Source: Flavobacteria bacterium BAL38 (GTDB lineage Bacteria; Bacteroidota; Bacteroidia; Flavobacteriales; Flavobacteriaceae). From it: a stretch of 64,000 nucleotides of DNA. Location: assembly GCA_000169355.1 (NCBI GenBank), contig AAXX01000003.1:1-64000 (forward strand), read 5' to 3'. Below are positions 1 through 8,771 of this stretch, piece by piece. A program made the translations under genes and the position numbers. The notes beneath the pieces were generated by a model that saw only the letters and a program-made list of their open reading frames with translations, had not been told where the DNA came from and searched no databases. How positions within the stretch are numbered: position 1 is the stretch's first letter; each line of letters begins with the position of its first letter.

Positions 1-26
1 CCGAAGCTTCGGGATTGGGCTTTTTT
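1..26. terminator. Partial terminator hairpin at window edge
   Basis: The window opens with a perfect 12-base palindrome, CCGAAGCTTCGG, followed shortly by a run of T. This looks like the right side of a Rho-independent terminator belonging to a gene left of the window. The edge cuts it, so neither the full stem nor the strand can be judged. Confidence 0.4.
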
Positions 27-64
27 CAAAGAATTTTAATCAACATTTTAAAATTTTTATAAAA

Positions 65-1012
65 ATGAAACTTTTTGGGTTCAAGTCAAATTTTAAATGT
101 TGCCAATTTCTTAGGTGTAAATTCTTACTGATTCTTTTTGTATCTGTTTTATCTCAGGCGCAATCATCTATTAATACTTTCTTAAAACCTTCTGATACGC
201 TTAATAAACCAAGAAGAACTGGTGTTTATGTAGGAGAATCTGTTTTTTTAGGAGCCACTTTAATTGGTTTAAACCAACTTTGGTACAAAGATTATCCAAA
301 ATCAAATTTTCATTTCATCAATGATAACGGTCAATGGCTGCAAATGGATAAGTTAGGACACATGTATTCTGCTTATCATTTAGGTAGCGTTGGTGCTGAT
401 ATGTTGCAATGGAGTGGCGCTACAAAAAAAGAACAACTAATTTATGGTGCTACTCTTGGATTAGGTTTTTTAACGGTAGTTGAGGTTTTTGATGGGTTTT
501 CGCAAGAATGGGGAGCATCTTCAGGTGATATCATTGCCAATGTTTCTGGAACCGCTCTTTATGTATCACAAGAGTTACTTTGGAAAGAACAACGCATTAT
601 ACCAAAATTCTCCTTTCATCAAACCCAATTCGCATCTCAACGTCCAGAAACACTAGGTGCTTCTTTAAATGAACAAATTTTAAAAGATTATAATGGTCAA
701 ACCTATTGGTTGTCTTTTAATATTCATTCGTTTACCAAAGACAACTTTATTCCTAAATGGCTAAATGTTGCTATTGGCCATGGTGCGGAAGGAATGTTAT
801 TTGGTAAAAATAAAGAAGCGGTTGAAAATGGAATAATTCAAAACCCATATCGTCAATTTTACCTTAGTTTAGATGTAGATTTGACGAAAATTGAAACAAA
901 ATCTCATTTTTTAAAGTCCCTTTTCTCTATTTTTAATACCATAAAAATTCCGGCACCAACTTTGCAATACGATGATTATAACGGAGTTAAAGCACACTTT
1001 ATCTACTTTTAG
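65..1012 (+). CDS. DUF2279 family predicted envelope protein
   Basis: This 315-residue protein starts with a hydrophobic export-like segment (about residues 17-33, ending in SQAQ), so it is probably exported. The core around residues 95-160, with MDKLGHMYSAYHLG and further hydrophobic stretches, matches what I recall of the DUF2279 (YfiM-like) family, which has no established biochemical role. A second part follows (about 200-315) and ends in aromatic residues (HFIYF), as envelope-associated proteins often do. It stands alone between a terminator-like hairpin and a separately promoted lysozyme-like gene. Family assignment is fairly secure; function is unknown. Confidence 0.7.
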   Translation: MKLFGFKSNFKCCQFLRCKFLLILFVSVLSQAQSSINTFLKPSDTLNKPRRTGVYVGESVFLGATLIGLNQLWYKDYPKSNFHFINDNGQWLQMDKLGHMYSAYHLGSVGADMLQWSGATKKEQLIYGATLGLGFLTVVEVFDGFSQEWGASSGDIIANVSGTALYVSQELLWKEQRIIPKFSFHQTQFASQRPETLGASLNEQILKDYNGQTYWLSFNIHSFTKDNFIPKWLNVAIGHGAEGMLFGKNKEAVENGIIQNPYRQFYLSLDVDLTKIETKSHFLKSLFSIFNTIKIPAPTLQYDDYNGVKAHFIYF

Positions 1013-1054
1013 AAAAGATTAACATGCTGTAAATCAATATTATAATTTTTTTTG

Positions 1055-1063
1055 TATATTTGC
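1055..1063 (+). promoter_or_regulatory. Bacteroidota -7 promoter box
   Basis: TATATTTGC matches the Bacteroidota -7 consensus TAnnTTTG and lies 47 bases before the start codon of the lysozyme-like gene at 1110. No clear TTTG -33 box is visible at the usual distance, so this is a likely but unconfirmed promoter. Confidence 0.45.
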
Positions 1064-1109
1064 ACCGGTAATTTCAGATGGGGTGACAGACGCTGAGAAA
1101 TAACAATTC

Positions 1110-1754
1110 ATGATAAAAAAAAGGTCGTATTTTATAGGATTGACACTCCTAGTATTAGTTGTATCTTCAGGTTTTATAACCTTTAAAGAAGAAAAATTGG
1201 AAGGGTTTCATTTAACGAACAATGAGGTTATTAAATATCATGTTCCAAATGAAAACGAAAACGAAGAGATTACTCCAGTTAAAGTACCACACGTTGGTAA
1301 ATCATTTGCTGGTTTTGCTCAAAAAATGGCTTACAAAGAGTCAAGAGGTATTTTACATTTAGTGAATCCATACGGATATATGGGAAAATACCAATTCGGA
1401 AGAAGTACACTACGAACTGTAGGTGTATATGATTTTCAAGAATTTTTACGTAACGCTGAATGGCAGGATAAAGCTTTTGAGGCTTTAATTGCGCGTAATA
1501 AGTGGGAATTACGTAAAGAAATTGATAAATATTCTGGTAGAATTATCAACGGTGTTGAAATTACAGAATCAGGCTTAGTGGCAGCAGCACATTTAGGTGG
1601 TGCAGGTTCGGTAAAGAAATATTTAAGAAGTAACGGACGTAATGGTTTTAAAGATGGTTTTGGAACATCTTTATCAAGTTACATCAGAAAATTTTCAAAC
1701 TACGATATTTCACATATTAAAGCAGATGTAAATGCTAAAGTAGTTTTAGAATAA
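1110..1754 (+). CDS. Secreted lysozyme/transglycosylase-like protein
   Basis: This 214-residue protein has an N-terminal membrane or signal segment (residues 8-24). Its C-terminal domain reads like a lysozyme-fold muramidase: KESRG near residue 76, where the Glu would be the catalytic acid, then YGYMGKYQFGRSTL and GLVAAAHLGG, which resemble the substrate-cleft motifs of SLT-type transglycosylases. Similar flavobacterial proteins are often labelled peptidoglycan-binding proteins. It probably acts on the cell wall in the periplasm. It has its own promoter box and is convergent with the methyltransferase gene that follows, so it is probably monocistronic. The catalytic assignment rests on motif pattern only. 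Confidence 0.65.
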   Translation: MIKKRSYFIGLTLLVLVVSSGFITFKEEKLEGFHLTNNEVIKYHVPNENENEEITPVKVPHVGKSFAGFAQKMAYKESRGILHLVNPYGYMGKYQFGRSTLRTVGVYDFQEFLRNAEWQDKAFEALIARNKWELRKEIDKYSGRIINGVEITESGLVAAAHLGGAGSVKKYLRSNGRNGFKDGFGTSLSSYIRKFSNYDISHIKADVNAKVVLE

Positions 1755-1756
1755 TT

Positions 1757-2491
1757 TTACATTTTGTGAATAATAAAAATACAAGGTCGATTATGTAAAT
1801 CGGCCTTTTCTTTTTTCCATTCGTTAACCGTTTTGGTTTTGATGAATTCTGTTGGTAAAGTAATATCACAAGCCACACATAAATACGTATTGGGTTGTAA
1901 AATTTGCAACAAATCTTCCATTAATTTATTGTTTCGATACGGTGTTTCAATAAACAATTGCGATTGATTTTTATCTTGCGACAAACGTTCGAAATTCTTT
2001 AAAGCCTGTTTTTTATCGTTTTTGTCAATAGGTAAGTAGCCATTAAAAGCAAAACTTTGGCCATTCATTCCGCTTGCCATTAAAGCCAATATAATAGAAC
2101 TTGGTCCTACTAACGGCACTACTTGAATTCCTTTTTCATGAGCTAATTTTACAATCACAGCACCAGGGTCGGCAATTCCAGGGCAACCCGATTCGCTCAT
2201 TAAACCAATGTTTTTTCCGTTTAATAAAGGTTGTATAAATTCGTTATGCTCTGTAATTTCTGTATGCTTATTTAAAACCGAAATTTTTAATTCAGGTTGT
2301 TTCTTTTCGGGATGAATGCTTTTGATGAATTTACGAGCGGTTTTCTCGTTTTCAACTATATAATAATCTACAAAATCAATGGTTCTTTTTATGGTTTGAG
2401 GTAAAACATCTTCAGGAACTACCGTAGTTTCTCCAGGATTGGAAAGTGTAATGGGGATTAAGTAGAGTTTGCCTAAAGTGTTTGATTTCAT
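1757..2491 (-). CDS. SAM-dependent methyltransferase, RsmI-like
   Basis: This is a tetrapyrrole-methylase-fold methyltransferase related to RsmI, which 2'-O-methylates a cytidine of 16S rRNA. The signature SESGCPGIADPGA is followed by VPLVGPSSIILALMASGMNG, the SAM-binding part of this fold. The start is taken at ATG 2491 (MKSNTLGKLYLIP), because the upstream extension would run into the preceding gene and has no family resemblance; this leaves 244 residues. It follows the phosphatase gene by 7 bases and is probably co-transcribed with it and dnaA. Flavobacteria often carry a second, divergent RsmI paralogue, so the exact substrate is uncertain. Confidence 0.8.
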   Translation of the reverse strand: MKSNTLGKLYLIPITLSNPGETTVVPEDVLPQTIKRTIDFVDYYIVENEKTARKFIKSIHPEKKQPELKISVLNKHTEITEHNEFIQPLLNGKNIGLMSESGCPGIADPGAVIVKLAHEKGIQVVPLVGPSSIILALMASGMNGQSFAFNGYLPIDKNDKKQALKNFERLSQDKNQSQLFIETPYRNNKLMEDLLQILQPNTYLCVACDITLPTEFIKTKTVNEWKKEKADLHNRPCIFIIHKM

Positions 2492-2498
2492 GATATTA

Positions 2499-2951
2499 TT
2501 ACTTAAGTTTTCTTGCAATTTCTTCACAAGCTTGGTCTAGCATATTATAAACGTTTTCAAAACCGTCTTGACCGCCATAATACGGGTCGGGAACATCAAC
2601 GTTTTCATTTGGGAAAATTTCGTTTAAAATCATCTTGACTTTCGATTTTGCTTCTTCATTTGGAGCCAAGGCCAATACATCTTTGTAATTAGAATTATCC
2701 ATTACAAAAATATGATCAAAAGTATCAAAATCACTTTTTTTGAATTGTCTGGCTCTTTGGTTGGTAATATCTAAACCTTTATTCTTGGCAGTTGAAATAG
2801 AACGTTTGTCAGGTAATTCGCCAGCGTGCCAGCCACCTGTTCCTGCAGAATCCACTATAAAATCTTTGGAAAGTTTAGAACGCATAATACCTTCTGCCAA
2901 AGGAGAACGGCAAATATTTCCTAAGCAAACCATTAAGATTTTAGAAGCCAT
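2499..2951 (-). CDS. Low-molecular-weight protein-tyrosine phosphatase
   Basis: The 150-residue length is typical of this cytoplasmic family. The N-terminal P-loop CLGNICRS (Cys9, Arg15, Ser16) is the C-x5-R-S catalytic signature, with Cys9 as nucleophile. The C-terminal DPYYGG supplies the general-acid Asp of the DP(Y/F) loop. It dephosphorylates phosphotyrosine or related phosphomonoesters. It lies 3 bases downstream of dnaA and 7 bases upstream of the RsmI-like gene, an arrangement suggesting one operon. The physiological substrate cannot be read from the sequence. Confidence 0.9.
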   Translation of the reverse strand: MASKILMVCLGNICRSPLAEGIMRSKLSKDFIVDSAGTGGWHAGELPDKRSISTAKNKGLDITNQRARQFKKSDFDTFDHIFVMDNSNYKDVLALAPNEEAKSKVKMILNEIFPNENVDVPDPYYGGQDGFENVYNMLDQACEEIARKLK

Positions 2952-2954
2952 GAA

Positions 2955-4382
2955 TTACAGCGATAATTTCTTGTTGATATCGTCTACGAATTTTCTAAAT
3001 TGTTTGTCGGTAGTAACTAAATTGTCAACTGTTTTACAAGCATGAAGAACTGTTGCGTGGTCTCTGTCTCCAATTTGTGAGCCAATATTAGCTAAAGAAG
3101 CTTTTGTGAATTTCTTTGCAAAAAACATCGCTAACTGTCTTGCTTGTACAACATGACGCTTTCTAGTTTTGGATTGAAGAGTTTCAATATCCAATTGAAA
3201 ATAATCAGAAACAATTTTTTGAATGTAATCAATTGAAATTTCTCGTTTTACGTTTTTAACGAATTTTTCAACTACTTGTTTTGCTAATTCAAGATTTACT
3301 TCACGTTTGTTAAATGAAGATTGTGCAATTAAAGAAATAATAGCACCTTCTAATTCACGAACGTTAGATTTGATGTTTTTAGCAACATATTCTACTATTT
3401 CGTCAGGAATTTCAACACCATCTCTAAATAAAATATTTTTTAAGATAGAAATACGAGTTTCGTAATCGGGTTGGTGTAATTCTGCAGATAATCCCCATTT
3501 GAATCTAGATAATAAGCGTTGCTCAATATCTTGCATGTCAACTGGTGCTTTATCAGAAGTTAAAATTACTTGTTTTCCGTTTTGGTGTAAATGGTTAAAG
3601 ATGTGAAAGAATACATCTTGTGTTCCTGATTTACCTGATAAGAATTGTACGTCGTCAATAATTAAAACATCAATTAATTGATAGAAGTGAATAAAATCGT
3701 TACGTGTGTTTTTCTTAACAGAATCGATATATTGTTGTGTGAATATTTCAGCCGAAATATACAACACGGTTTTTTCTGGATATTTATCTTTGATTTCAAC
3801 ACCAATAGCATGCGCTAAATGCGTTTTCCCTAAACCAACACCACCAAAAATTAATAATGGGTTAAATGAAGTTCCGCCAGGTTTGTTAGCAACCGCCATA
3901 CCAGCACTTCTTGCTAAACGGTTTGAATCTCCTTCAAGAAAATTATCAAAACTGTAATTTGCGTTTAATTGCGATTCGATTTTTAAATTACGAATTCCTG
4001 GTATAACAAACGGATTTTTTAATTCTGGATTTTTATTAGCAATTGGCACATCTACTTCCTGAGGTTTTACCGCTGTTCTGTTGTAACTTGGAATTTGCTC
4101 AGTAAATGGAAGTTTATTGCCATAAGTGTTTTCCATCTTAATTTTATACAATAACTTTGCACCCTGACCTAACTCTTTTGTTAGAGCTACTTTTAATAAT
4201 TTTACATAGTGTTCTTCTAACCATTCGTAGAAAAATTTACTAGGTACTTGAATTGATAACGCGTTATCGTTAAGCTCAACTGACTGTATAGGTTCAAACC
4301 AAGTCTTGAATGCTTGGTCTTGAATATTGTCTTTTATGAAAGACAGACAGTTGTTCCATACCGATTGCGCAGTTTTCGTCAT
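2955..4382 (-). CDS. dnaA: Chromosomal replication initiator DnaA
   Basis: This 475-residue protein has all four DnaA domains: an N-terminal interaction domain (about 1-85), a variable linker (85-140), the AAA+ ATPase core with Walker A GGVGLGKTH (180-188) and Walker B IIDDVQFL (D243, D244), and a C-terminal DNA-binding domain with the signature RDHATVLHACKTV. It binds DnaA boxes in ATP form and opens the origin. The 200-base upstream region is AT-rich, but I found no cluster of TTATCCACA-type boxes there, so the origin may lie elsewhere. The phosphatase and methyltransferase genes follow closely on the same strand. Confidence 0.98.
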   Translation of the reverse strand: MTKTAQSVWNNCLSFIKDNIQDQAFKTWFEPIQSVELNDNALSIQVPSKFFYEWLEEHYVKLLKVALTKELGQGAKLLYKIKMENTYGNKLPFTEQIPSYNRTAVKPQEVDVPIANKNPELKNPFVIPGIRNLKIESQLNANYSFDNFLEGDSNRLARSAGMAVANKPGGTSFNPLLIFGGVGLGKTHLAHAIGVEIKDKYPEKTVLYISAEIFTQQYIDSVKKNTRNDFIHFYQLIDVLIIDDVQFLSGKSGTQDVFFHIFNHLHQNGKQVILTSDKAPVDMQDIEQRLLSRFKWGLSAELHQPDYETRISILKNILFRDGVEIPDEIVEYVAKNIKSNVRELEGAIISLIAQSSFNKREVNLELAKQVVEKFVKNVKREISIDYIQKIVSDYFQLDIETLQSKTRKRHVVQARQLAMFFAKKFTKASLANIGSQIGDRDHATVLHACKTVDNLVTTDKQFRKFVDDINKKLSL

Positions 4383-4583
4383 AAATTCAATTAATTATTA
4401 TTTGTTATTAAGGTTTTGTAAAGGTTACAAAAGCGAACTGAATGAATATTCTGTTCTTGTTTTTTGGGATAGCAAATATGTGAACAAATTTCTTTAAAAA
4501 AAAATTTTTTGCTATTGATTTTTCGAAAAAAAAATTGTATGCCCTGTAAGTAGTTTTTAGGATTAATTTAATGTTATTTTAAT

Positions 4584-4985
4584 ATGAGAGAATATCAGTT
4601 TCAAGTTCGTGTGCGTTATGCCGAAACCGATCAAATGGGAGTTGTTTATCATGGTAATTATGCGCAATATTTTGAGATGGGACGCGTGGAATGGCTAAGG
4701 AATATGGGGGTTTCTTATAAATGGATGGAAGAAAACGGTGTGATGTTGCCAGTAGTAACTTTAACCATGAATTATAAAAAGCCTGCTCGTTATGATGACT
4801 TGCTAACCGTTAAAACAATTTTTAAAAGTCAGACTTCTGTGAAGATAGAATTTGATTACGAAATATACAATGAGGCAAATGAGTTGTTAACAACGGGTTA
4901 TTCTATGTTGGTTTTTGTAGACATGAAAACAGGACGTCCAATGTTGCCGCCAAGTTATGTTTCGGAGAAGATAAATGCGTTATAA
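4584..4985 (+). CDS. Acyl-CoA thioesterase, YbgC/FadM type
   Basis: This 133-residue single-hotdog protein opens with the 4-hydroxybenzoyl-CoA thioesterase signature YAETDQMGVVYHGNY (Asp16 is the conserved catalytic position), followed by FEMGRVEWLR. The family hydrolyses acyl-CoA thioesters in the cytoplasm, and YbgC relatives associate with the Tol-Pal system. No tol genes are adjacent here. It is divergent from dnaA and convergent with the YigZ gene, so it is probably a single-gene unit. The substrate is unknown. Confidence 0.88.
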   Translation: MREYQFQVRVRYAETDQMGVVYHGNYAQYFEMGRVEWLRNMGVSYKWMEENGVMLPVVTLTMNYKKPARYDDLLTVKTIFKSQTSVKIEFDYEIYNEANELLTTGYSMLVFVDMKTGRPMLPPSYVSEKINAL

Positions 4986-4989
4986 AATT

Positions 4990-5604
4990 TTAAATTTCGG
5001 TTAATTTAATTTCGTACAAACTTTCAAAAGTGTCCAAAAGATTTTGGACATTTTTTTTTCGAATTCCGATTTCAATTTCACAATCCATTTCCATTTTTTG
5101 AGAAATTATTTGTAAATTTTTTTCTTTAATGATTCGCATTACTTTATTCATGTTTGCATAACCAAAAGAAATAACGAAATTTTTGTTAATTGTTTTTTCA
5201 ATAATAACTGCATTTTCTAATGCCATTTGGGCAGCGGTTTTATAAGCAGATATTAATCCTCCAACGCCCAGTTTTACGCCTCCAAAATAACGCACTACTA
5301 CAATTAGTATGTTTGTAACTTCAAACGACTGAATTTGTCCATATATTGGCATTCCGGCACTATTATTTGGTTCGCCATCATCATTAGCGCGATATTGTAT
5401 TTTTTCGGTACCAATTTGATACGCATAACACCAATGTCTGGCTGAAAAATGTACTTTTCTAAGTTGCTCTATAATTTCTTTAATTTCCTCTTCTGTTGTT
5501 ACAGGATATGCATATCCAAAAAATTTACTGTTTTTTTCTTTGAATAGTACTTCTTCTGACTGAAGATTTATGGTTTTATAGGTATCGTTATCTGAAAGCT
5601 CCAT
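4990..5604 (-). CDS. YigZ/IMPACT family protein
   Basis: This 204-residue protein contains the UPF0029/IMPACT core: KNSKFFGYAYPV, the diagnostic RHWCYAYQIG, DDGEPNNSAGMPI and VVRYFGGVKLGVGGLISAY. The C-terminal part is the second YigZ domain. The eukaryotic relative IMPACT regulates translation by acting on Gcn1; the bacterial role is not settled. It lies one base downstream of the DMT transporter gene and probably belongs to the minus-strand operon running from ribD (8113) down to 4990. Confidence 0.9.
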   Translation of the reverse strand: MELSDNDTYKTINLQSEEVLFKEKNSKFFGYAYPVTTEEEIKEIIEQLRKVHFSARHWCYAYQIGTEKIQYRANDDGEPNNSAGMPIYGQIQSFEVTNILIVVVRYFGGVKLGVGGLISAYKTAAQMALENAVIIEKTINKNFVISFGYANMNKVMRIIKEKNLQIISQKMEMDCEIEIGIRKKNVQNLLDTFESLYEIKLTEI

Positions 5605-5605
5605 T

Positions 5606-6466
5606 TTAATAAGTAACTAAATAAAGTGCAAATAAAGCCAATCCAATCCCAAAAGCATTTCGAATAGAAATTTTTTCTTTAAAAAATAGAATTCCCACAA
5701 AGGTTGAAACAATAACAATTGAAATATTGTGAATCGTAAATAATGTGGCACTTTGAAAAGCTTTTGCTTCTAACATTTTTATTAAAAAATATAAAGAAAA
5801 GTAATTTGGAATTCCTAAAATAATTCCGCCTAAAATATTTCTGCCATTCAGTTTAAATTGACCTTTAATTGCTTGAATGGTTAAAATTAAAATACCAACA
5901 CTAAAAGCACATAAAAATGTTATGGATGAAAATAAACCAATTTCATTTGATGCAACATGATGTGTTTGAAGGTATTTTAAACTTGAATCAATAGTTCCGG
6001 CTCCAAAAAAAACTAAAATAGGATATATTAAATTGCTTATTTTTTGTATTTCGCCTGTTTCTTTTTTTGAAGTGAAATAAACTGCAATTAATGCTAAAAT
6101 AATTCCAATAACTTTAATAATTCCAAGAGTTTCATTATACAAAAGAACACCAAGGCTAATAGGAATTATAACCGACATTTTTGAAGCTACTGATGCTACA
6201 GATAATCCGTTTATTTGAGATGTTAATGTGGTAGCATAAAAAGTGCCAATAAAAACTAATCCTAATAAAACACTTCCATAAAACCAATTACTTTCAATGA
6301 CTGATTGTGGATTTATTTGTTGGTCTAAAAAAAACAACCCAACGCCAAAAGCTACTATATAATTAATAACTAATGCAGGTAATGCGTCGATGTTAAATTT
6401 TGCAAAAAGTTTTATAATTACAAAAAGTAAAGCATTAAAAATGATACTTAATAATAAATAGATCAC
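5606..6466 (-). CDS. EamA/DMT-family transporter
   Basis: This 286-residue inner-membrane protein has about ten predicted hydrophobic helices in the two five-helix repeats of the drug/metabolite transporter (EamA) fold. The second repeat begins around residue 145 (LIYPILVFFGAGTIDSS). These carriers export or import small metabolites; the substrate is not evident. The gene sits between a HAD hydrolase and YigZ with spacings of 7 and 1 bases, which suggests co-transcription. That says little about substrate, because the neighbours are functionally mixed. Confidence 0.85.
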   Translation of the reverse strand: MIYLLLSIIFNALLFVIIKLFAKFNIDALPALVINYIVAFGVGLFFLDQQINPQSVIESNWFYGSVLLGLVFIGTFYATTLTSQINGLSVASVASKMSVIIPISLGVLLYNETLGIIKVIGIILALIAVYFTSKKETGEIQKISNLIYPILVFFGAGTIDSSLKYLQTHHVASNEIGLFSSITFLCAFSVGILILTIQAIKGQFKLNGRNILGGIILGIPNYFSLYFLIKMLEAKAFQSATLFTIHNISIVIVSTFVGILFFKEKISIRNAFGIGLALFALYLVTY

Positions 6467-6473
6467 TTAGCTG

Positions 6474-7076
6474 TTATATTATTTTTTTATCAAAAAGTTC
6501 AATTACATCTTCTTTGCCTACTTGTAGATTCCAAACTTGTAATCCAAGTTGTTCTGCAATATCTGTGTTTTCTTTTTTATCATCAACAAATAAAGTCTTT
6601 TTGGGATTTAAATTATGATTATGAATTACATATTTGTATGCGTCCTCGTTGGGTTTTCTCATCCCAATTTCATATGAAAAATATACTTTTTCAAAGCAAC
6701 TGTAAAAATCGCGTGCAAAAGTTTGACCTTCTTTGTGTTCAAATTTTTCAATATGAGTGTAATCGGTATTGCTTAAAAGAAATAAACGATACTTTGATGC
6801 AATCATTTGTAAAAATTCTAAACGATACAAAGGAAAATCGCCTATAATTGAGTTCCAAGCAGTTCTAATATCGATTAAATCAATATTTGGAAGGTGTTTT
6901 TGAAAACCTTGCATGAATTCTAATTCATCAATTTTTCCAATTTCGTATTTTTTATTTAATTGATCTAAGTCGTCATGCCATTCAGTTAAACCTAATTTTC
7001 TAAATTCAGTTTCAACAGCTTCTTTGTTTAAATTAAGAAATACATCGCCAAAATCAAAAATAATTGCTTCAATCAT
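6474..7076 (-). CDS. HAD-superfamily hydrolase, subfamily IA
   Basis: This 200-residue haloacid-dehalogenase-fold protein begins with motif I FDFGDV (nucleophile Asp8). It has motif II LLSNTD near residue 101, a Lys in RKPNEDAYKY, and motif III LFVDDKKENTDIA near residue 165. An alpha-helical cap lies between motifs I and II. Members are mostly phosphatases acting on small metabolites. The stop overlaps nothing downstream, but its start overlaps the end of ribD by four bases, indicating translational coupling. A HAD phosphatase next to ribD could supply the missing riboflavin-pathway dephosphorylation step; this is only an inference from position. Confidence 0.85.
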   Translation of the reverse strand: MIEAIIFDFGDVFLNLNKEAVETEFRKLGLTEWHDDLDQLNKKYEIGKIDELEFMQGFQKHLPNIDLIDIRTAWNSIIGDFPLYRLEFLQMIASKYRLFLLSNTDYTHIEKFEHKEGQTFARDFYSCFEKVYFSYEIGMRKPNEDAYKYVIHNHNLNPKKTLFVDDKKENTDIAEQLGLQVWNLQVGKEDVIELFDKKII

Positions 7077-8113
7077 AATTGTTTGAAAATTTTAAGTTCA
7101 TCATTCATTATTTCAAAACGAGCCACTGGATTTCCAGAAATTATAGGTGCAATAATACCGTTTTGAAATATTTTTTTCCCTCTAAAAACTTTAGCTTCAT
7201 CCCATAAATTTGCATCTATAAAGGATTGTATGGTTTTAGTTCCGCCTTCAATTATAATAGATTGTATGTTGTTTTTATACAAAATGTCACAAATGGAACG
7301 AACAAGGTTAACATCAAAGATAGTATTTTCGTAGTTACAATTTTCTGTTGATGCGTATTTTTCACTTTCTGTTATAAAAATTGTCTTTTGTGAATTATCT
7401 TTAACATGATAGTTTTTTGATACTTTTCCTGATTTATCTAAAACAACTCGAATTGGATTATTTTCAGAGAAATCACGTGCATCTAATTTTGGATTATCGT
7501 CTAAAACGGTATTTGTTCCCACTAAAATAGCTTGTTCTTCAGTGCGCCATTTGTGAACCAATTGTCTGGAATATTGATTCGTAATCCAAATTGGACTTTT
7601 TTCTTCTTTCGAAATCGGAGCAATAAATCCATTAGCTGTTTCTGCCCATTTCAAAATAATATAAGGTCTTTGTTTTTGATGGAAGGTAAAAAATCGTTTG
7701 TTGAGCTCGTTACATTCGTCTTCTAAAATGCCAACGGTCACTTTTTTACCACTTTCAACTAGTTTTTTAATGCCATTTCCGGCCACTTTTGCAAATGGAT
7801 CAACGGTTCCAACCACAACATTCGGAATTTCATTTACTATAATTAAATCACAACACGGAGGTGTTTTTCCGAAATGGCTACAGGGTTCTAAACTTACATA
7901 AATTGTAGCTTCTTTCAATAATGATTTATCTTTTACCGAATTCACCGCATTGACTTCCGCATGAGGTTCGCCAGCTTTTTTGTGCCAACCTTCGCCAATG
8001 ATTTTGTTTTCATATACAATTACACTACCCACTAACGGATTTGGATACGTAGTTCCCAAACCATTTTTAGCGAGTTCAATACAGCGTTTTATGTAAAATT
8101 CGTGCGTAGTCAT
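7073..8113 (-). CDS. ribD: Riboflavin biosynthesis protein RibD (deaminase/reductase)
   Basis: This bifunctional 346-residue enzyme performs the second and third steps of riboflavin synthesis: deamination of the pyrimidine intermediate and NADPH-dependent reduction of its ribose. The N-terminal deaminase domain shows the zinc motif HAE (His51, Glu53) and PCSHFGKTPPC (Cys78, Cys87). The C-terminal reductase domain (about 148-346) has WAETANGFIAP and IIEGGTKTIQSF. It is the first gene of a tight minus-strand run with the HAD hydrolase (4-base overlap), DMT transporter and YigZ. No FMN riboswitch is evident in the 174 bases upstream. Confidence 0.96.
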   Translation of the reverse strand: MTTHEFYIKRCIELAKNGLGTTYPNPLVGSVIVYENKIIGEGWHKKAGEPHAEVNAVNSVKDKSLLKEATIYVSLEPCSHFGKTPPCCDLIIVNEIPNVVVGTVDPFAKVAGNGIKKLVESGKKVTVGILEDECNELNKRFFTFHQKQRPYIILKWAETANGFIAPISKEEKSPIWITNQYSRQLVHKWRTEEQAILVGTNTVLDDNPKLDARDFSENNPIRVVLDKSGKVSKNYHVKDNSQKTIFITESEKYASTENCNYENTIFDVNLVRSICDILYKNNIQSIIIEGGTKTIQSFIDANLWDEAKVFRGKKIFQNGIIAPIISGNPVARFEIMNDELKIFKQL

Positions 8114-8287
8114 GATACAAAAATAAGATTTTTAACAATTAAAAAATGGATTTTATGCGAACTTTGTTTTCTGTAAGGGTACCACAACCTAAACTTTGAT
8201 ATACCTTTACTATGGCGTATCTATACTTGTGCTATGTAGTTGTATAAAATTTAAATTTACGTACTTTTACCCAACAATAAAAATGCA

Positions 8288-8767
8288 ATGCTAATTAGAG
8301 AAATCCAACAAAAAGATAATGAGTCGATTGCGAATGTAATTCGTGCTATTTTTCATGAATTAGATGCGCCAAAAGTGGGAACGGCTTATGCTGATCCAAT
8401 TTTAGATACACTATATGAAGTCTATCAAGCGCCTCGTTCAGTGTATTATGTAGTGGAACACGATGGAAAAGTAGTGGGAGGCTGTGGTGTGGCGCCTTTA
8501 GAGAATGGTGATGATTCGGTATGTGAATTACAAAAAATGTATTTTGCTCCCGAAATCAGAGGAACGGGTTATGCAGAGAAAATCATTGAAAAATGTTTGG
8601 AATTTGCTAAAAAACAAGATTTTGAAATTTGTTATTTGGAAACCTTATCGTTTATGACAACCGCACAAAAACTTTACAAACGAATTGGTTTTGAAAATAT
8701 TTGTGGACCTATGGGAAACACTGTGCACAGTAGTTGTGAAGTGTGGATGACGAAGAAATTAGTTTAA
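8288..8767 (+). CDS. GNAT-family N-acetyltransferase
   Basis: This 159-residue single-domain GNAT protein has the core YYVVEHDGKVVGGCGVAPL, the acetyl-CoA-binding MYFAPEIRGTGYAEKII (the Q/RxxGxG/A loop) and the late strand LETLSFMTTAQKLYKRIGF. It would transfer an acetyl group from acetyl-CoA to an amine; the substrate is unknown. It precedes prmC by four bases on the same strand and is probably co-transcribed with it. Confidence 0.85.
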   Translation: MLIREIQQKDNESIANVIRAIFHELDAPKVGTAYADPILDTLYEVYQAPRSVYYVVEHDGKVVGGCGVAPLENGDDSVCELQKMYFAPEIRGTGYAEKIIEKCLEFAKKQDFEICYLETLSFMTTAQKLYKRIGFENICGPMGNTVHSSCEVWMTKKLV

Positions 8768-8771
8768 AATT

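Noticed and set aside
1076-1102. GGGGTGACAGACGCTGAGA before the lysozyme-like gene, similar to the start of a TPP riboswitch.
   Set aside because: The later conserved parts of the thi-box are missing in the few bases before the start codon, and the gene has no link to thiamine.
4383-4583. AT-rich region upstream of dnaA as a replication origin.
   Set aside because: I found no cluster of TTATCCACA-type DnaA boxes and only short A/T runs.
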